From Allodiplogaster sudhausi (lineage: Eukaryota > Nematoda > Chromadorea > Rhabditida > Diplogasteridae): a stretch of DNA of 64,000 nucleotides. Made by a program: the position numbers and the translations under genes. The stretch lies in the NCBI GenBank assembly GCA_945643635.1, contig CALZFC010000082.1, forward strand, positions 671,001 to 735,000, given 5' to 3'. The notes under the pieces are model-generated. The model saw only the letters and a program-made list of their open reading frames with translations, did no database searches and was not told where the DNA came from. Shown here piece by piece: positions 1-9,824 of this stretch (the first letter of the stretch is position 1; the number at the start of each line of letters is the position of its first letter).

Positions 1-360
1 CATAAAATGTAGGTAGGAAAGGTTTGCTTCGAAAAGAATCATCATTGCAGGCGATACGCTAATTACTTGCAAGCAGCTTTAATTAGGAAAATGAGGAAAT
101 TTCTTCTGTCGTATCCGATGTAGTCTAGTGGTTATGATTTGCGTCTCTCACATGCAAGGCCGGGGTTCGATTCCCCGCATCGGAATAACATTTTGCATCC
201 ATTTCATCCATGTCAATTATGATCGGCATTCTTGCTTTCCGATCATAACTAACATAAATAAATTCATTAATCTCTTTATTTACACATTTTTTTGAATATC
301 ATGCAACAACAGTCATGTTTAGTAGACTCTCATTAGAGATGCGATAAAACAAGGATGCAA
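1..360. repeat. Direct repeat copy 1 carrying tRNA-Glu
   Basis: This block is nearly the same as 677-1036 (offset about 675 bp). Both copies begin CATAAAATGTAGGTAGGAAA, both carry a tRNA-Glu(CTC), and both end at GATAAAACAAGGATGCAA. Scattered substitutions and small indels separate them, so the duplication is not brand new. The second copy ends abruptly at 1036, where sequence of a secreted-protein gene begins. Confidence 0.85.
114..185 (+). tRNA. tRNA-Glu (anticodon CTC), copy 1
   Basis: A full cloverleaf is visible in 72 nt. The acceptor stem pairs TCCGATG with CATCGGA. The anticodon stem TGCGT/ATGCA encloses the loop CTCTCAC, which places CTC at positions 34-36. The T arm is CGGGG-TTCGATT-CCCCG. 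The A box (TAGTCTAGTGG) and B box (GGTTCGATTCC) for RNA polymerase III are present. It decodes GAG codons. The gene body is the same as the copy at 789-860. Confidence 0.93.
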
Positions 361-468
361 TGTCATGCGGTATACAAATATAAAATGAATACCGAAAACG
401 AGTTGAAACACAGAGACTGTTTCAATGTAAGCAGTAAAGGTAAATAGTATGACTAAATCGAAAAATAT

Positions 469-535
469 GGGCCGAACCGGGATTCGAAACCGGGACCTCT
501 CTCACCAGAAGCGAGATCAACGAGACCATCCGGCC
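469..535 (-). pseudogene. tRNA-Pro-like gene, decayed, loop reads CTG
   Basis: Read on the minus strand, the 67 nt resemble nematode tRNA-Pro (GGCCGRATGGTCT start, TTCTCGCTT-type anticodon arm, GGTCCCGG T arm, TTCGGCCC end). The acceptor stem pairs with one G-T. The D arm is about 4-5 nt short, the anticodon stem has a G-A mismatch and the T stem has a T-C mismatch. The loop TTCTGGT puts CTG, a glutamine anticodon, at 34-36. I read it as a tRNA-Pro pseudogene. A functional anticodon-switched tRNA is possible but not favoured. Confidence 0.6.
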
Positions 536-676
536 ACGCTGGTTGTCTTGGCAAATATAAAATATAAATAAAATTTCAAAGATTGTAAATAAAAATTCCT
601 TTATACTTTAACTAAATTGTTACATCTAAACGGAAAAAATAAAAATCGAACGCGTTGCCACACTCATGCAATATTC

Positions 677-1036
677 ATAAAATGTAGGTAGGAAAGATTT
701 GCTTCGAAAAGAGTCATCATTGCTTGCGATGCGATAATTACTTGCAAGCAGCGGTCTATAGGAAAGGGAGGAAATTTCTTCTGTCGTATCCGATGTAGTC
801 TAGTGGTTATGATTTGCGTCTCTCACATGCAAGGCCGGGGTTCGATTCCCCGCATCGGAATAACATTTTGCATCCATTTCATCCATGTCAATTATGATCG
901 GCACTCTTGCTTTCCGATCATAACTGACATAAATAAATTCATTAATCTCTTTATTTAAACATTTTTTTGAATATCATAAAACAATAGTCATGTTTAGTAA
1001 ACTCTCATCAGAGATGCGATAAAACAAGGATGCAAC
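677..1036. repeat. Direct repeat copy 2 carrying tRNA-Glu
   Basis: Second copy of the 1-360 block, with the same order of flank, tRNA and tail. It breaks off at 1036, and the next base belongs to exon sequence homologous to 8403-8574. Position 1036 is therefore a rearrangement breakpoint that removed the 5' part of the first secreted-protein gene copy. Confidence 0.85.
789..860 (+). tRNA. tRNA-Glu (anticodon CTC), copy 2
   Basis: Same 72-nt cloverleaf as at 114-185: acceptor TCCGATG/CATCGGA, anticodon loop CTCTCAC, T arm CGGGG/CCCCG. No base change within the gene body was seen, although the flanks differ. This suggests selection or gene conversion on the tRNA itself. Confidence 0.93.
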
Positions 1037-2705
1037 CACGACGTCGTCAATAACAACGACTACCACCGCGCCGAATCTGTGCATGAACTGCCCCGCGCCA
1101 AAGTACATGCCGCCGGATGCGGTTGGTGGCAATGTTTCTTCAAAGTTTTTTTCTGAATTAATTTATGCAATTTATTATTATAATTTACTCCTTTCTTTAT
1201 TTCTGTTCAACCACTCACGCTTTAACCGAAGATTGTAGTAATTCCTTGTCGCAGACGAGACAGACAGAGAGATCGAAGGAGAGAGTATTAGAAAGAGAGA
1301 TAGCAAGAGAGAGAGGGAGAGAGAGGGAGAGGGTAGGAGAAAGAGAGATAACAAGAGAGAGGGAGAGAGAGAGAGAGGGTAAAAGAGAGAGAGAGATAAC
1401 GAGAGAGAGAGCGAGAGAGAAGGAGAGAGGGAAGGAGAGTGTAGGCGATCTGGCGAATTGGAATGGATCGCGTGACAAGCCGAAAAATAAAATAAAAATA
1501 AAAAGATTTAAAAATATGGAGCTTTTCTTTTGCTTTGCAGGGTAAAAAATTCCTTTATAAATGTTAGCATATAATCAGTATAAAATGATTTTAATCATCG
1601 GGCTAATTTACTAATGAAATATGTCTTTAGTGCCCTCAAGAGTCCACTTGCAACGATGAGAAGCTGCTCATGACAACGCAAGCAACCTGTGCCGCTGTGA
1701 CTTGTGTGGCGGGCAGCCAAATGGTCGCCATGAAAGTCGGTTGATACGCCCCCCCCTCCTCCACACTCATTTAAAGGAGCCGTTCACTGAACAATTAATA
1801 GGTGGTTTTATTAACATGGATCTATTCATATTAGTATAAGAGATACTTCCAGAAAGCTTGAACCATTTTTTTATACTACTTGTTACAAAGTTGCAGGTTT
1901 GTTGATGCCCCCTTAATCAAGGACCCTTTTAAATTATTTTACGAACGAGATTTTTTTGTTGTTACTAGACAATATTATGTTAGATACACATAAAGCTGAG
2001 ACATGCTTAATACATTGACATGCTCATGCTACTTCAGGAAGCCATGAGCATTACAATCTCGAATGAAGGTCTTCGTTGCAAGACGGATGGAGTCACTTAC
2101 GAGGACATCGGTGACATCACCAAGTCCTTCCCTGCCGCAACCGCCGCGGTCTTCTGCAAGAAAAGTTGGTGGAGATCATTCTAATTAATGTTCTTATTCA
2201 TTGTTTACTTTTGTAATTTCTGTATTTTTTCATGAAAATAAAAAAAAAACCTTTTAAAAAAATAACAAAAGACTTGTAACAACGCCATTTCTCTCTTGAT
2301 TGCGTGGTGCCTCCTGTCGGGAAACTGTGCACTGTAGAGTTAATGAATGCTGGGATGTGCACATCGATAACGGTTGGTACAAGTTTACAATACAAATTCG
2401 AGGTCTATCTTCTTCTGCAAAGAACACGTACACACGCTTACTGTGTATATTTGAATTTTCCTTATTTTTCTTAATATTCATGCATATGAGAGCAGAAATG
2501 TTACTAGTTTTCAGTGCTTTTTCTTAAGGTATCAGCTTTGAAGCGACTCGAATGTGTGGCCCCTTTTTCCAACAAGTTCATCAACGACATATTTGACACA
2601 AGCCTCTACGCCTGTTTCATGGCCGTCTGGACGCCGATATTCGGCGGCGCACCACTGCCGGATGGCTTCACAGCGCACTGCGCAAAGCCGCCTCCGGGAG
2701 CTTAG
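1037..2705 (+). pseudogene. Secreted Cys-rich protein gene, copy 1, 5' truncated
   Basis: Tandem paralogue of the gene at 7961-17768. Recognisable exons are about 1037-1121 (Thr-rich, ..NLCMNCPAPKY..), 1631-1735 (CPQESTCNDEK..), 2038-2164 (..EGLRCKTDGVTYEDIGD..FCKK) and about 2532-2705 (..LPDGFTAHC.., ending in TAG). The signal-peptide exon is missing because the upstream side is replaced by the tRNA duplication at 1036. The small exon matching 17369-17421 survives only as decayed sequence near 2285-2340, where the acceptor AG has become CT-rich. Cysteine spacing resembles small nematode secreted proteins of the C6/DUF281 kind, but I am not sure of the family. Probably not functional. Confidence 0.55.
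1250..1445. repeat. GA-rich simple repeat
   Basis: Imperfect (GAGA)n purine tract on the plus strand, with AGGGAGAG and AAAGAGAG variants. It lies inside the first intron of the truncated secreted gene. Open frames across it are low-complexity artefacts. Confidence 0.9.
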
Positions 2706-4700
2706 AAGGAGATAAAGAAGGATATCACATGACCAGTATAATAATGGTGCGTTTTGATAGAAAGAGACTGAATATGTTCATAGTAATTTCATCAGCCATA
2801 GTTGTAGTGCTCTACTTTTACTTTGTCATAGACATATGTGCATACATATAAGTCATTGTAATAAAGAGATAAAGTCAAGAAGTGCCGGAAAGAAGCGAGG
2901 AAAATATTTCACAAATTATTCGCCACCTTTTTACGAGTCCGTAGGCACTGTTGTCAGTACAAATATTATGATTCCATTTCCTTTTCTACTTGTGATAGCG
3001 GATTTCCCTCCCATAGCAAACCAGCTACTGCCGCCGAGCAGAGAGAAAGAGAGAGAGAGAGAGGGAGAGAGCGAAAGAAAGATAGAGATAGAATGGCAGA
3101 TCGAGAGAGAGAGAAAGCGCGAGAGAAAGAGAGAGAAAGAAATGGAAAGAAAGCAAAAACCTAGAAACGGTACACAGAAAGCGAAAGGAAAGCCAGGGTC
3201 GTGATAAATTAAGTGAAATTGACTGACAATGAGCAGGCAATGCTATTTTCAAATGAGATTGAGAGAGTGCGAGAGAAGCAGAGAGAGAGAGAGAGAGAAA
3301 CGATTACTAAATATATATCAACACCTGCTTATTAATGCATAAATACGTCTACCAACATCCAACACACTATGATTCAGGGTACAGTGACCATATTTAGAGG
3401 GTTACAATAAAGCTCAAAGATTATAGCATGGTGCCATACTAAAAGTTCAAAGCCATGTTATTCCTTTCAAACTTACATTTTGAACGAAGTTATATTTGTG
3501 CTGTATGTGGAATTTCATTTCCTTTTCAATGAAAACAGAATCAATATGGTCCAAGGTGTCTGCAATGAGATATTTAATGCGCGCTGATTGGAACATTTCG
3601 GCCAATTTGGAGGTCCATCACGCATGTGACTTGAATTTGTTGTTTAGCTTGGCGGATAGGTGGACCATGATTTCGTATCTTTATCTCTTTCTCTCTCTCT
3701 CTTTCTTTCCTATCTCTCTCTCTCTCTCTTTTACTCATTCACTTTCTCTCATCTCTCTCACACTCTCTATTGCTCGTACGAAAGTCGTGTGTATTAGCTT
3801 TCGCATTTTACTTCACGAGAGCTCAAGGAAATGAATTGCTTTTTTTTTCCATTTTTTTGTCTTCTCTCTCTCTCTCTTTTGCTCATCCTCTCTCTTACTC
3901 GTTTTCTTTCTCTCACACCACCACCTCTCTTTCTCTCCTCCTCTCCCTCTCTCACACACATTCTCTCTCTCTCTGACTAGTTGTATCTCTATCGCTTATC
4001 ACTTTATATAAGATAGCCGTTTCTATCTCCTCCTTCTCCTCTTCTGTTTGTTTCCTTGCGAGAGTTTGTGTGTTTTTTTTGAAAAAAAAAGTTATGGTCA
4101 ATGAGCAGAAACAATGTTTCCGGGGTGGGGGGTTAAATGTCTCACAAACCTTATCAGGCGTAATATTCTATGACTGGCAGCTTCTGGCTCGCCTAATTTG
4201 AGCGATTCCTTGTCAAGGCCATAATAGGAGAAGCATGTCGATTACAAGAGAGAGAGAGAAAAAAAGAAAGAACGAGAGGGAGAGAGAGAGCGGGAGAGAG
4301 AGAGAGCGGGAGAGAGAGAGAGAGTGAGAGATGGGAGAGGGAGAGAGATGAGAGAACGGAAGGGAGTATAACAGGAGAGAGATAGAGAAATAATGAGATT
4401 ACAACAATAGCTTTATCACAATGTATTTAATATCAATGATAGCATCACCAATATAAAGTAATAAAAGCGTCAGTAAAAAAGATAACTGTTAGAACTGTTC
4501 TCTCACTCTCTCGATTGCTAGTTCACGAAATTCATAACATGGCCGATAGACGTTGTAATTCGCTGCAAAAGCTTGAGGTTTCTTGCTGTTTAATTACCGA
4601 ATTAGAGATAATCTGCAAAATCGTAAAAAAAAACATTAGAAAAATAATAATAAATAATAATTATAATTATAACTGAAAATCAAGCTAAAATTTACAGATA
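2706..4700. repeat. Simple-repeat field with no gene recognised
   Basis: Purine-rich tracts lie at about 3040-3185, 3258-3300 and 4238-4395. Pyrimidine-rich (CTCTCT) tracts lie at about 3680-3985. The purine and pyrimidine tracts swap strand several times. Between them is AT-rich unique sequence with no exon I can support. Confidence 0.8.
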
Positions 4701-4714
4701 AGAGTAACAAACAC

Positions 4715-4846
4715 CTTATCCTTTAGGAAATCTCCCTGCACGCCTGAGACTTGAAAGACGTCTGTAAACGCGGACAGACAGTACGACTCTTTGTTGGGCA
4801 CAGTAATGTAGACATGGCCGTATTCAATATAGGGAGAAGGGTGCAT
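4715..4846 (-). CDS. Isolated coding-like exon, unknown
   Basis: On the minus strand an acceptor (TTTTCAG) is followed by 44 open codons that start ATG CAC CCT (MHPSPYIEYGHVYITVPNKE...), ending before the donor AAG|GTGTTT. Both ends are in phase 0. Composition is that of a real globular exon (Y, V, D, C present, no low complexity). I found no partner exon that I can join with confidence, and I do not recognise the family. It may be a relic of a transposed or deleted gene. Confidence 0.3.
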
Positions 4847-5379
4847 CTGAAAATACGCGATAAATAAATCATTTCAGCCATTAACTGTCTGGCTGTGCAA
4901 GAAAGGGTAACACGAAATTCTTTCCATTTCCTTTATACTGTACGTGTGAAAATATGGAATGCGCGCGTTCATAAAGTTGCCAGTCATTTGGGTCGAGAGA
5001 GCATGTGAAATTGGAGGGCGGCTCTGATCTACCGTAGCTAATTAATTCTCTTCCGCCGGTTTCCATAAAGGCAGAAACAAAAATAATTGTTAACCATTCA
5101 TACATATGTATGTAGATATGTCCAAGTAGAATACCGCGCCATTTGTAAACTGGCGGAAAAGATGAAATCGCCTTGTTTATGAAGGCAGAGACCTAAAACA
5201 GTTGTCCAATTTTAAAGCAAAAAAAAACATTGCTTTTTACTGCATGCAACAGTTAATAGGAAACTGACAACTAATACCTGAGAATTGTCTACAAAACGCA
5301 AATGTGAGACTTTGATACGGAGTCCACTAATGAGGACAGCCAAGCAGTGATAAGGCCTAACTACAAAGGAAAGCTATCA

Positions 5380-5455
5380 TTATTTCTCTCTCGCTCTCTC
5401 GCGCTCTCTCTCTCTCCTTCTTTCGCTCTCTCTCTCACACACACACTCTTTTTTT
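5380..5455. repeat. CT-rich simple repeat
   Basis: (CT)n tract with TCGCTCTCTC and CACACACA variants. No coding content. Confidence 0.85.
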
Positions 5456-5528
5456 CTGTCATTCGTCAGTGTATGCTGCCTTTATTCACAATCAGTCCAT
5501 CACACTCAGCCAGGCCCCGCTTATCTCT

Positions 5529-5655
5529 CACCCGCGGCATTAATCTTGCCTTTTGTCCAAGACATGCCAAGGACAATCGGTCATGTCCGTTCATGGTCAT
5601 AACCATGTCAAGGACACGTCAAGGACATGTCATGGACACCTGCACATATGCGCGT
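5529..5655. mobile_element. Remnant of a Harbinger terminus
   Basis: A degenerate terminus (CCGCGGCATTAATCTT, compare CCGCGCGATTAATCTT at 63204) is followed by several TGTCC..GGACA / TGTCCaaGACA palindromes. These are the same subterminal motif that fills both ends of the intact element at 10613-14967. No opposite terminus was found nearby, so this is a solo end or a deleted MITE. Confidence 0.5.
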
Positions 5656-5784
5656 TAAAATACTTTTTTTGACATCTTCAGCTCTTATCATTAAATAAAT
5701 GCAGTTTGATCGGCAGTTCATTCATAGCTTTAATATGCAGGAACGATGGCTGACGAATTAACATGATAAATGGAGTATTGCGCT

Positions 5785-6265
5785 CAGAAAAGGGCATCGT
5801 TCTTGGACGTAGAAGGATGGCCCGGACACTTGTGCAGTACCCGCCGTCTGGACCGGGCATAAAGGAAGCATAAACCACACTTTGAATTGGCGTCCTTTTG
5901 CCTAAATAAAGGGCGAGAGTGTATACATATACTATATTTAGGAATTAAAAAAAAGAAATTACCGTTGAGTTGAGTCATGCTTTAAGTGACATAGTGTACT
6001 CTTTCTATTGTATTAGATTCCATTTTTCCTTTTAAGAATTGAGCTTTTTTTGGTCCATTTAAAGACTTGTAATTAAAAGAATTTGCATTAAAAAAAATTA
6101 AAAATGACCAGAATTCAAAATATGAGATAACAATTAGACGAACGCCACATGGCACCAGGCTCCGTCACAAACGGGCGCGCCTCGCTGGCTCGGAGGTCCG
6201 GCGGGGTCCGGGCATCGAACAGGTAGAAGATTCAAGGAACTGCCTCCGCTGCATCGGTGTTCGCC
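5785..6265 (-). pseudogene. Cuticle collagen fragment
   Basis: Minus-strand sequence at about 5795-5868 reads ..FMPGPDGGYCTS.., matching the last exon of the collagen at 19196-22694 (PGQPGAPGPDGGYCKC). About 6133-6220 reads ..GPPSQRGAP.CDGAWC.., matching its seventh exon ([15 protein letters not shown]). Several Gly positions are lost and the acidic C-terminal frame is broken. The intron between the two pieces also retains the interspersed repeat seen in the parent. A partial, dead duplicate of the 3' end of that gene. Confidence 0.65.
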
Positions 6266-6267
6266 GG

Positions 6268-6270
6268 AGT

Positions 6271-6325
<55 letters not shown>

Positions 6326-6355
6326 TCCTAACTCTCTCTCTCTCTCTCTTTCTCT

Positions 6356-6398
<43 letters not shown>

Positions 6399-6411
6399 CT
6401 CCTTCTCTCTT

Positions 6412-6456
<45 letters not shown>

Positions 6457-6766
6457 GTATCTACCTCACTATCTCTCTCTCCTTCTCTCTTTGTCTCTCT
6501 CTCTCTTTCACTATCCCTTATAATCACTTAAGAAAGGTAACAAGAATGAAGCACGCAAAAGTGACAAGTTGTATCTATCCCCAATCTAAAACGCGGTGGC
6601 TAAGGGAAACGGTCACCTGAACCCGATCGTAATGACGTATTGCTTTTCGTTCAGTCTCTTTCTTTTTTATCTCTCACTCCCTGTCTCTCTCTCTCATTCG
6701 CTCTCAATATCTCTTTCTCTCTCTCCCTCTCTCTCTCCTCTCTCTGTCTCTCTCTGTCTCTCTCTG

Positions 6767-6798
<32 letters not shown>

Positions 6799-7155
6799 TC
6801 CTCTCTCTCTCGGTATTGCCAAATCGAACGAATGTCGTAACAAAGATTTTAAAGAGTGAACCGGCGGGCTCTCTTCCCTATTCTCTTTCCTCTTGCCCTT
6901 ATTCGCCCTGTGGCGATTCGAACACTTTAAGTGCGAACGGTTCTCAGCAAGTCGGAAACATCTTCAATGCTGGTATCTCTCTCGCATCACCCCTCTCTCT
7001 ATCTCTTTCTCTCTCTCTATCTTTCTCTCTATCTTTCTCTCTCTCTCTCTCTCTTTTTCTCTCTCTCTTTCTTTATCTCACTCTTTCTCTCTTTCTCTCT
7101 CCTTCTCTTTTTATTTCTCTCTCTCTCTCTCTCTTTCTCTCTCTTTCTTGGTCTT

Positions 7156-7186
<31 letters not shown>

Positions 7187-7259
7187 ATATCACTCTTTCT
7201 CTCTTTCTCTCTCCTTCTCTTTTTATTTCTCTCTCTCTCTCTCTTTCTCTCTCTTTCTT

Positions 7260-7292
<33 letters not shown>
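6268..7292. repeat. Three long CT-rich arrays
   Basis: Arrays at about 6268-6512, 6650-6812 and 6985-7290, almost pure pyrimidine on the plus strand with TTTCTCTC and CCTCTCTC interruptions. The third contains a longer-period internal duplication (TTTATATCACTCTTTCTCTC at about 7185 echoing TTTATCTCACTCTTTCTCTC at about 7073). Long SLSLSL frames here are artefacts. Confidence 0.9.
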
Positions 7293-7294
<2 letters not shown>

Positions 7295-7892
7295 ACGGTA
7301 CTCAGTCGGATAGACCTTCAATGCTGGCAGAAGCGGGAGATCCTTCGCCGGTATATCCGTTCGCCTTGACGGAATACGAATGAATGCGATCAATGAATGA
7401 GAAAGAAGAAGCGAGAAACAGACGGAAACCTCAGCTTTTACGTCCTTAACCTCTCTTTTTAGTTTAGCCAGCAGTGTCCAAAATCTGGAAAAGGCCATGA
7501 CATACGGTTTTCAAATACCGTTTTTTAGCTGTTAACATGGATGCTCTTTCCAATTGTTATGGTTTGGAAACGCAGTTTATACATATGCCTTTGCTAACAC
7601 AAATGGCACAACAAGGAAGTTTGAGTACTAATTTCATTTTTTTTATTTGAACGAAAATCAGACAATGTTTAATTTATTATTATTATTATATACATAGATA
7701 ATAATGTTAAAAATGATTGTCTCTCTCTCTGTCTCTCGCTCTCTCTCTCTGTCTCTCGCGCTTTTGTCAGGCAAAAAGACACGAATTGAAGGTTGTGGGG
7801 ATCCTTTTAAAGTAAGTTGTTGGCATATAGGCGAGAGAAAATTCGCGTCCTCTTAATCAATCTGTTCTCCCGCCTCCTCCGGCACTTTTGCC

Positions 7893-7905
7893 ACTATAAA
7901 AGGTC
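7893..7905 (+). promoter_or_regulatory. TATA-like box upstream of secreted gene copy 2
   Basis: CTATAAAAGG lies about 65 bp before the ATG at 7961, with a GC-richer leader between them. Position and sequence fit an RNA polymerase II core promoter for the gene that begins at 7961. Confidence 0.45.
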
Positions 7906-7960
7906 AATCCGCTTCGCTTAAAGCGTTTGCACTCTACGCAAGGACATACAACGAAGGAAA

Positions 7961-9334
7961 ATGGCCATGTCGCTCTCCGCCGTCTTCTTCCTCAGCATCT
8001 TCGTGACGTTCGCACGCCATGGCCATACTTGCATGGCTATGGTACCTACACACCCCAGTTTGACAAGTTAGCTACCTTTTTCTTCTTCTTCAAGTTAAAG
8101 TAATTCGAATAAGTTTTAGTTCATGTAATTTGGCATAAAAAGAGCCTCAAATTTCTTGGATTTTGTGGAGTTTTTTTTGTTGATTAACCTATTTAAAATC
8201 TCTCTATCCAATCGTGATAATCGACTAGGGCATTATTTTATATTTGTATTTTTTAGTAGATCAAAGCGTAACTAACTACCTATTAAAAGTGAATATATGG
8301 GGTTTACTGATACAATGTGGTATAAATTTTATAACTCACATCTTAATAGAGCTTTATGTCAGAATGAACATTATTAGAAAGTGAACGTAACTATCTTTTC
8401 AGGACCTCCTCCCCTGGCCACCACCACGGCTCTCCGCACCACCACGCGACCACGACGTCCGCCTCCACGACGCCTTCGGCCACGACGTCGTCTTCTTCCA
8501 CGTCAACCACGACGACCACCCCGCCGAATCTGTGCATGAGCTGCACGCCACCAACGTACAAGGCGCCTGCGGTGGTTGGTGGATTTTTATTTATTTTAAT
8601 AATAGTTTTTAATAATTTAATTCTAATACAATTCTAATCTAATCCTCATTTCCGTTATTCAACCAACCACTTGAATAATTGTTTGAATGGTTGGGTGTAG
8701 TTTTTTAATTGTAAAGTTTCTTTTCTAAAATTTTTAATGCATCGATTATGCGCGTGAAAGTAGTGGTAGAAATAATTGTGTTATACAATAAATAATCCTG
8801 CTCATGGATGACATATTTATTTGCATTTTCAATGATGCCTTTGAAAAAAAAAGAATACAAAAAGTAAGCAATATCGTATTAGTTACTATAAGATATCTTT
8901 CCGGTCATGCTTCATCTGCTACCTCTCTTCTCACTCAGCGCTCCCCAATCACTCTCCTCTCTCCATCTCTCTCTCTCTCATTCTCTTTCCATCTCTCTCT
9001 CTTTTCCATGTCTCTCTCTCCATCTCTCTCTCTCCATATCGCTCTCTCCATATCTCTCTTTCCAACTCTCTCTCATCTCTCTCTCCATCTTTCTCTACAT
9101 CTTTCTCTCCATCTCTCTCTTTCCATCTCTCTCTCATCTCTCTCTCCATCTCTCTCTCCATCTTTCTCTCAATCTCTCTCTTTCCATCTCTCTCTCTCTC
9201 TCTTTCTACTTACATCTCTCTCTCTCTCTCCATTTCTCTCTATCTCTTTCTCTTTCGATCTCTCTCTCTCCATCTCTCTCTCACCATCCCTCTCTCACCA
9301 TCTCTCTCTCCATCTCTCTCTCTCTTAATCTCGC

Positions 9335-9375
<41 letters not shown>

Positions 9376-9774
9376 ACGTACAGTCGTTCTAATGCGCACA
9401 TGTCAAAAATTAAGTTTTATTATATTTTATTAGCTTTAAAAAATACGAGTGAGCAAAATAGAAGAGGGTAATTACTAGCGCATAAAAAATAAAATCCGAA
9501 CAATTCTAATATATTTATGAAACACGTTTCAATGAATCCTTTGAAAAAAGGATCACAAAATGCAAGAAATATCAGATTAATTTTTATCAGCTTGCTCTTC
9601 TCTTTTCTTTGCTACCTTTGATAAGCGTTCGAACATTCTCTTCGTGACCTCCACCGCAAACCAGCTTCTTTGCCGCGGGGAAGAGTGAGAAGGAGAGAGA
9701 TGGGGAGATAGAGGGTGTGAGAAAGGAAGCTAGAGGTGGAAATGGACGAGGGAAGGAGATAAAGAGAGAGAGAT

Positions 9775-9824
<50 letters not shown>

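Noticed and set aside
6640..7383. Long open frames of Ser/Leu (SLSLSL) or Arg/Glu on both strands
   Set aside because: They come from (CT)n/(GA)n arrays, which lack stops in several frames. No splice signals, no conserved residues.
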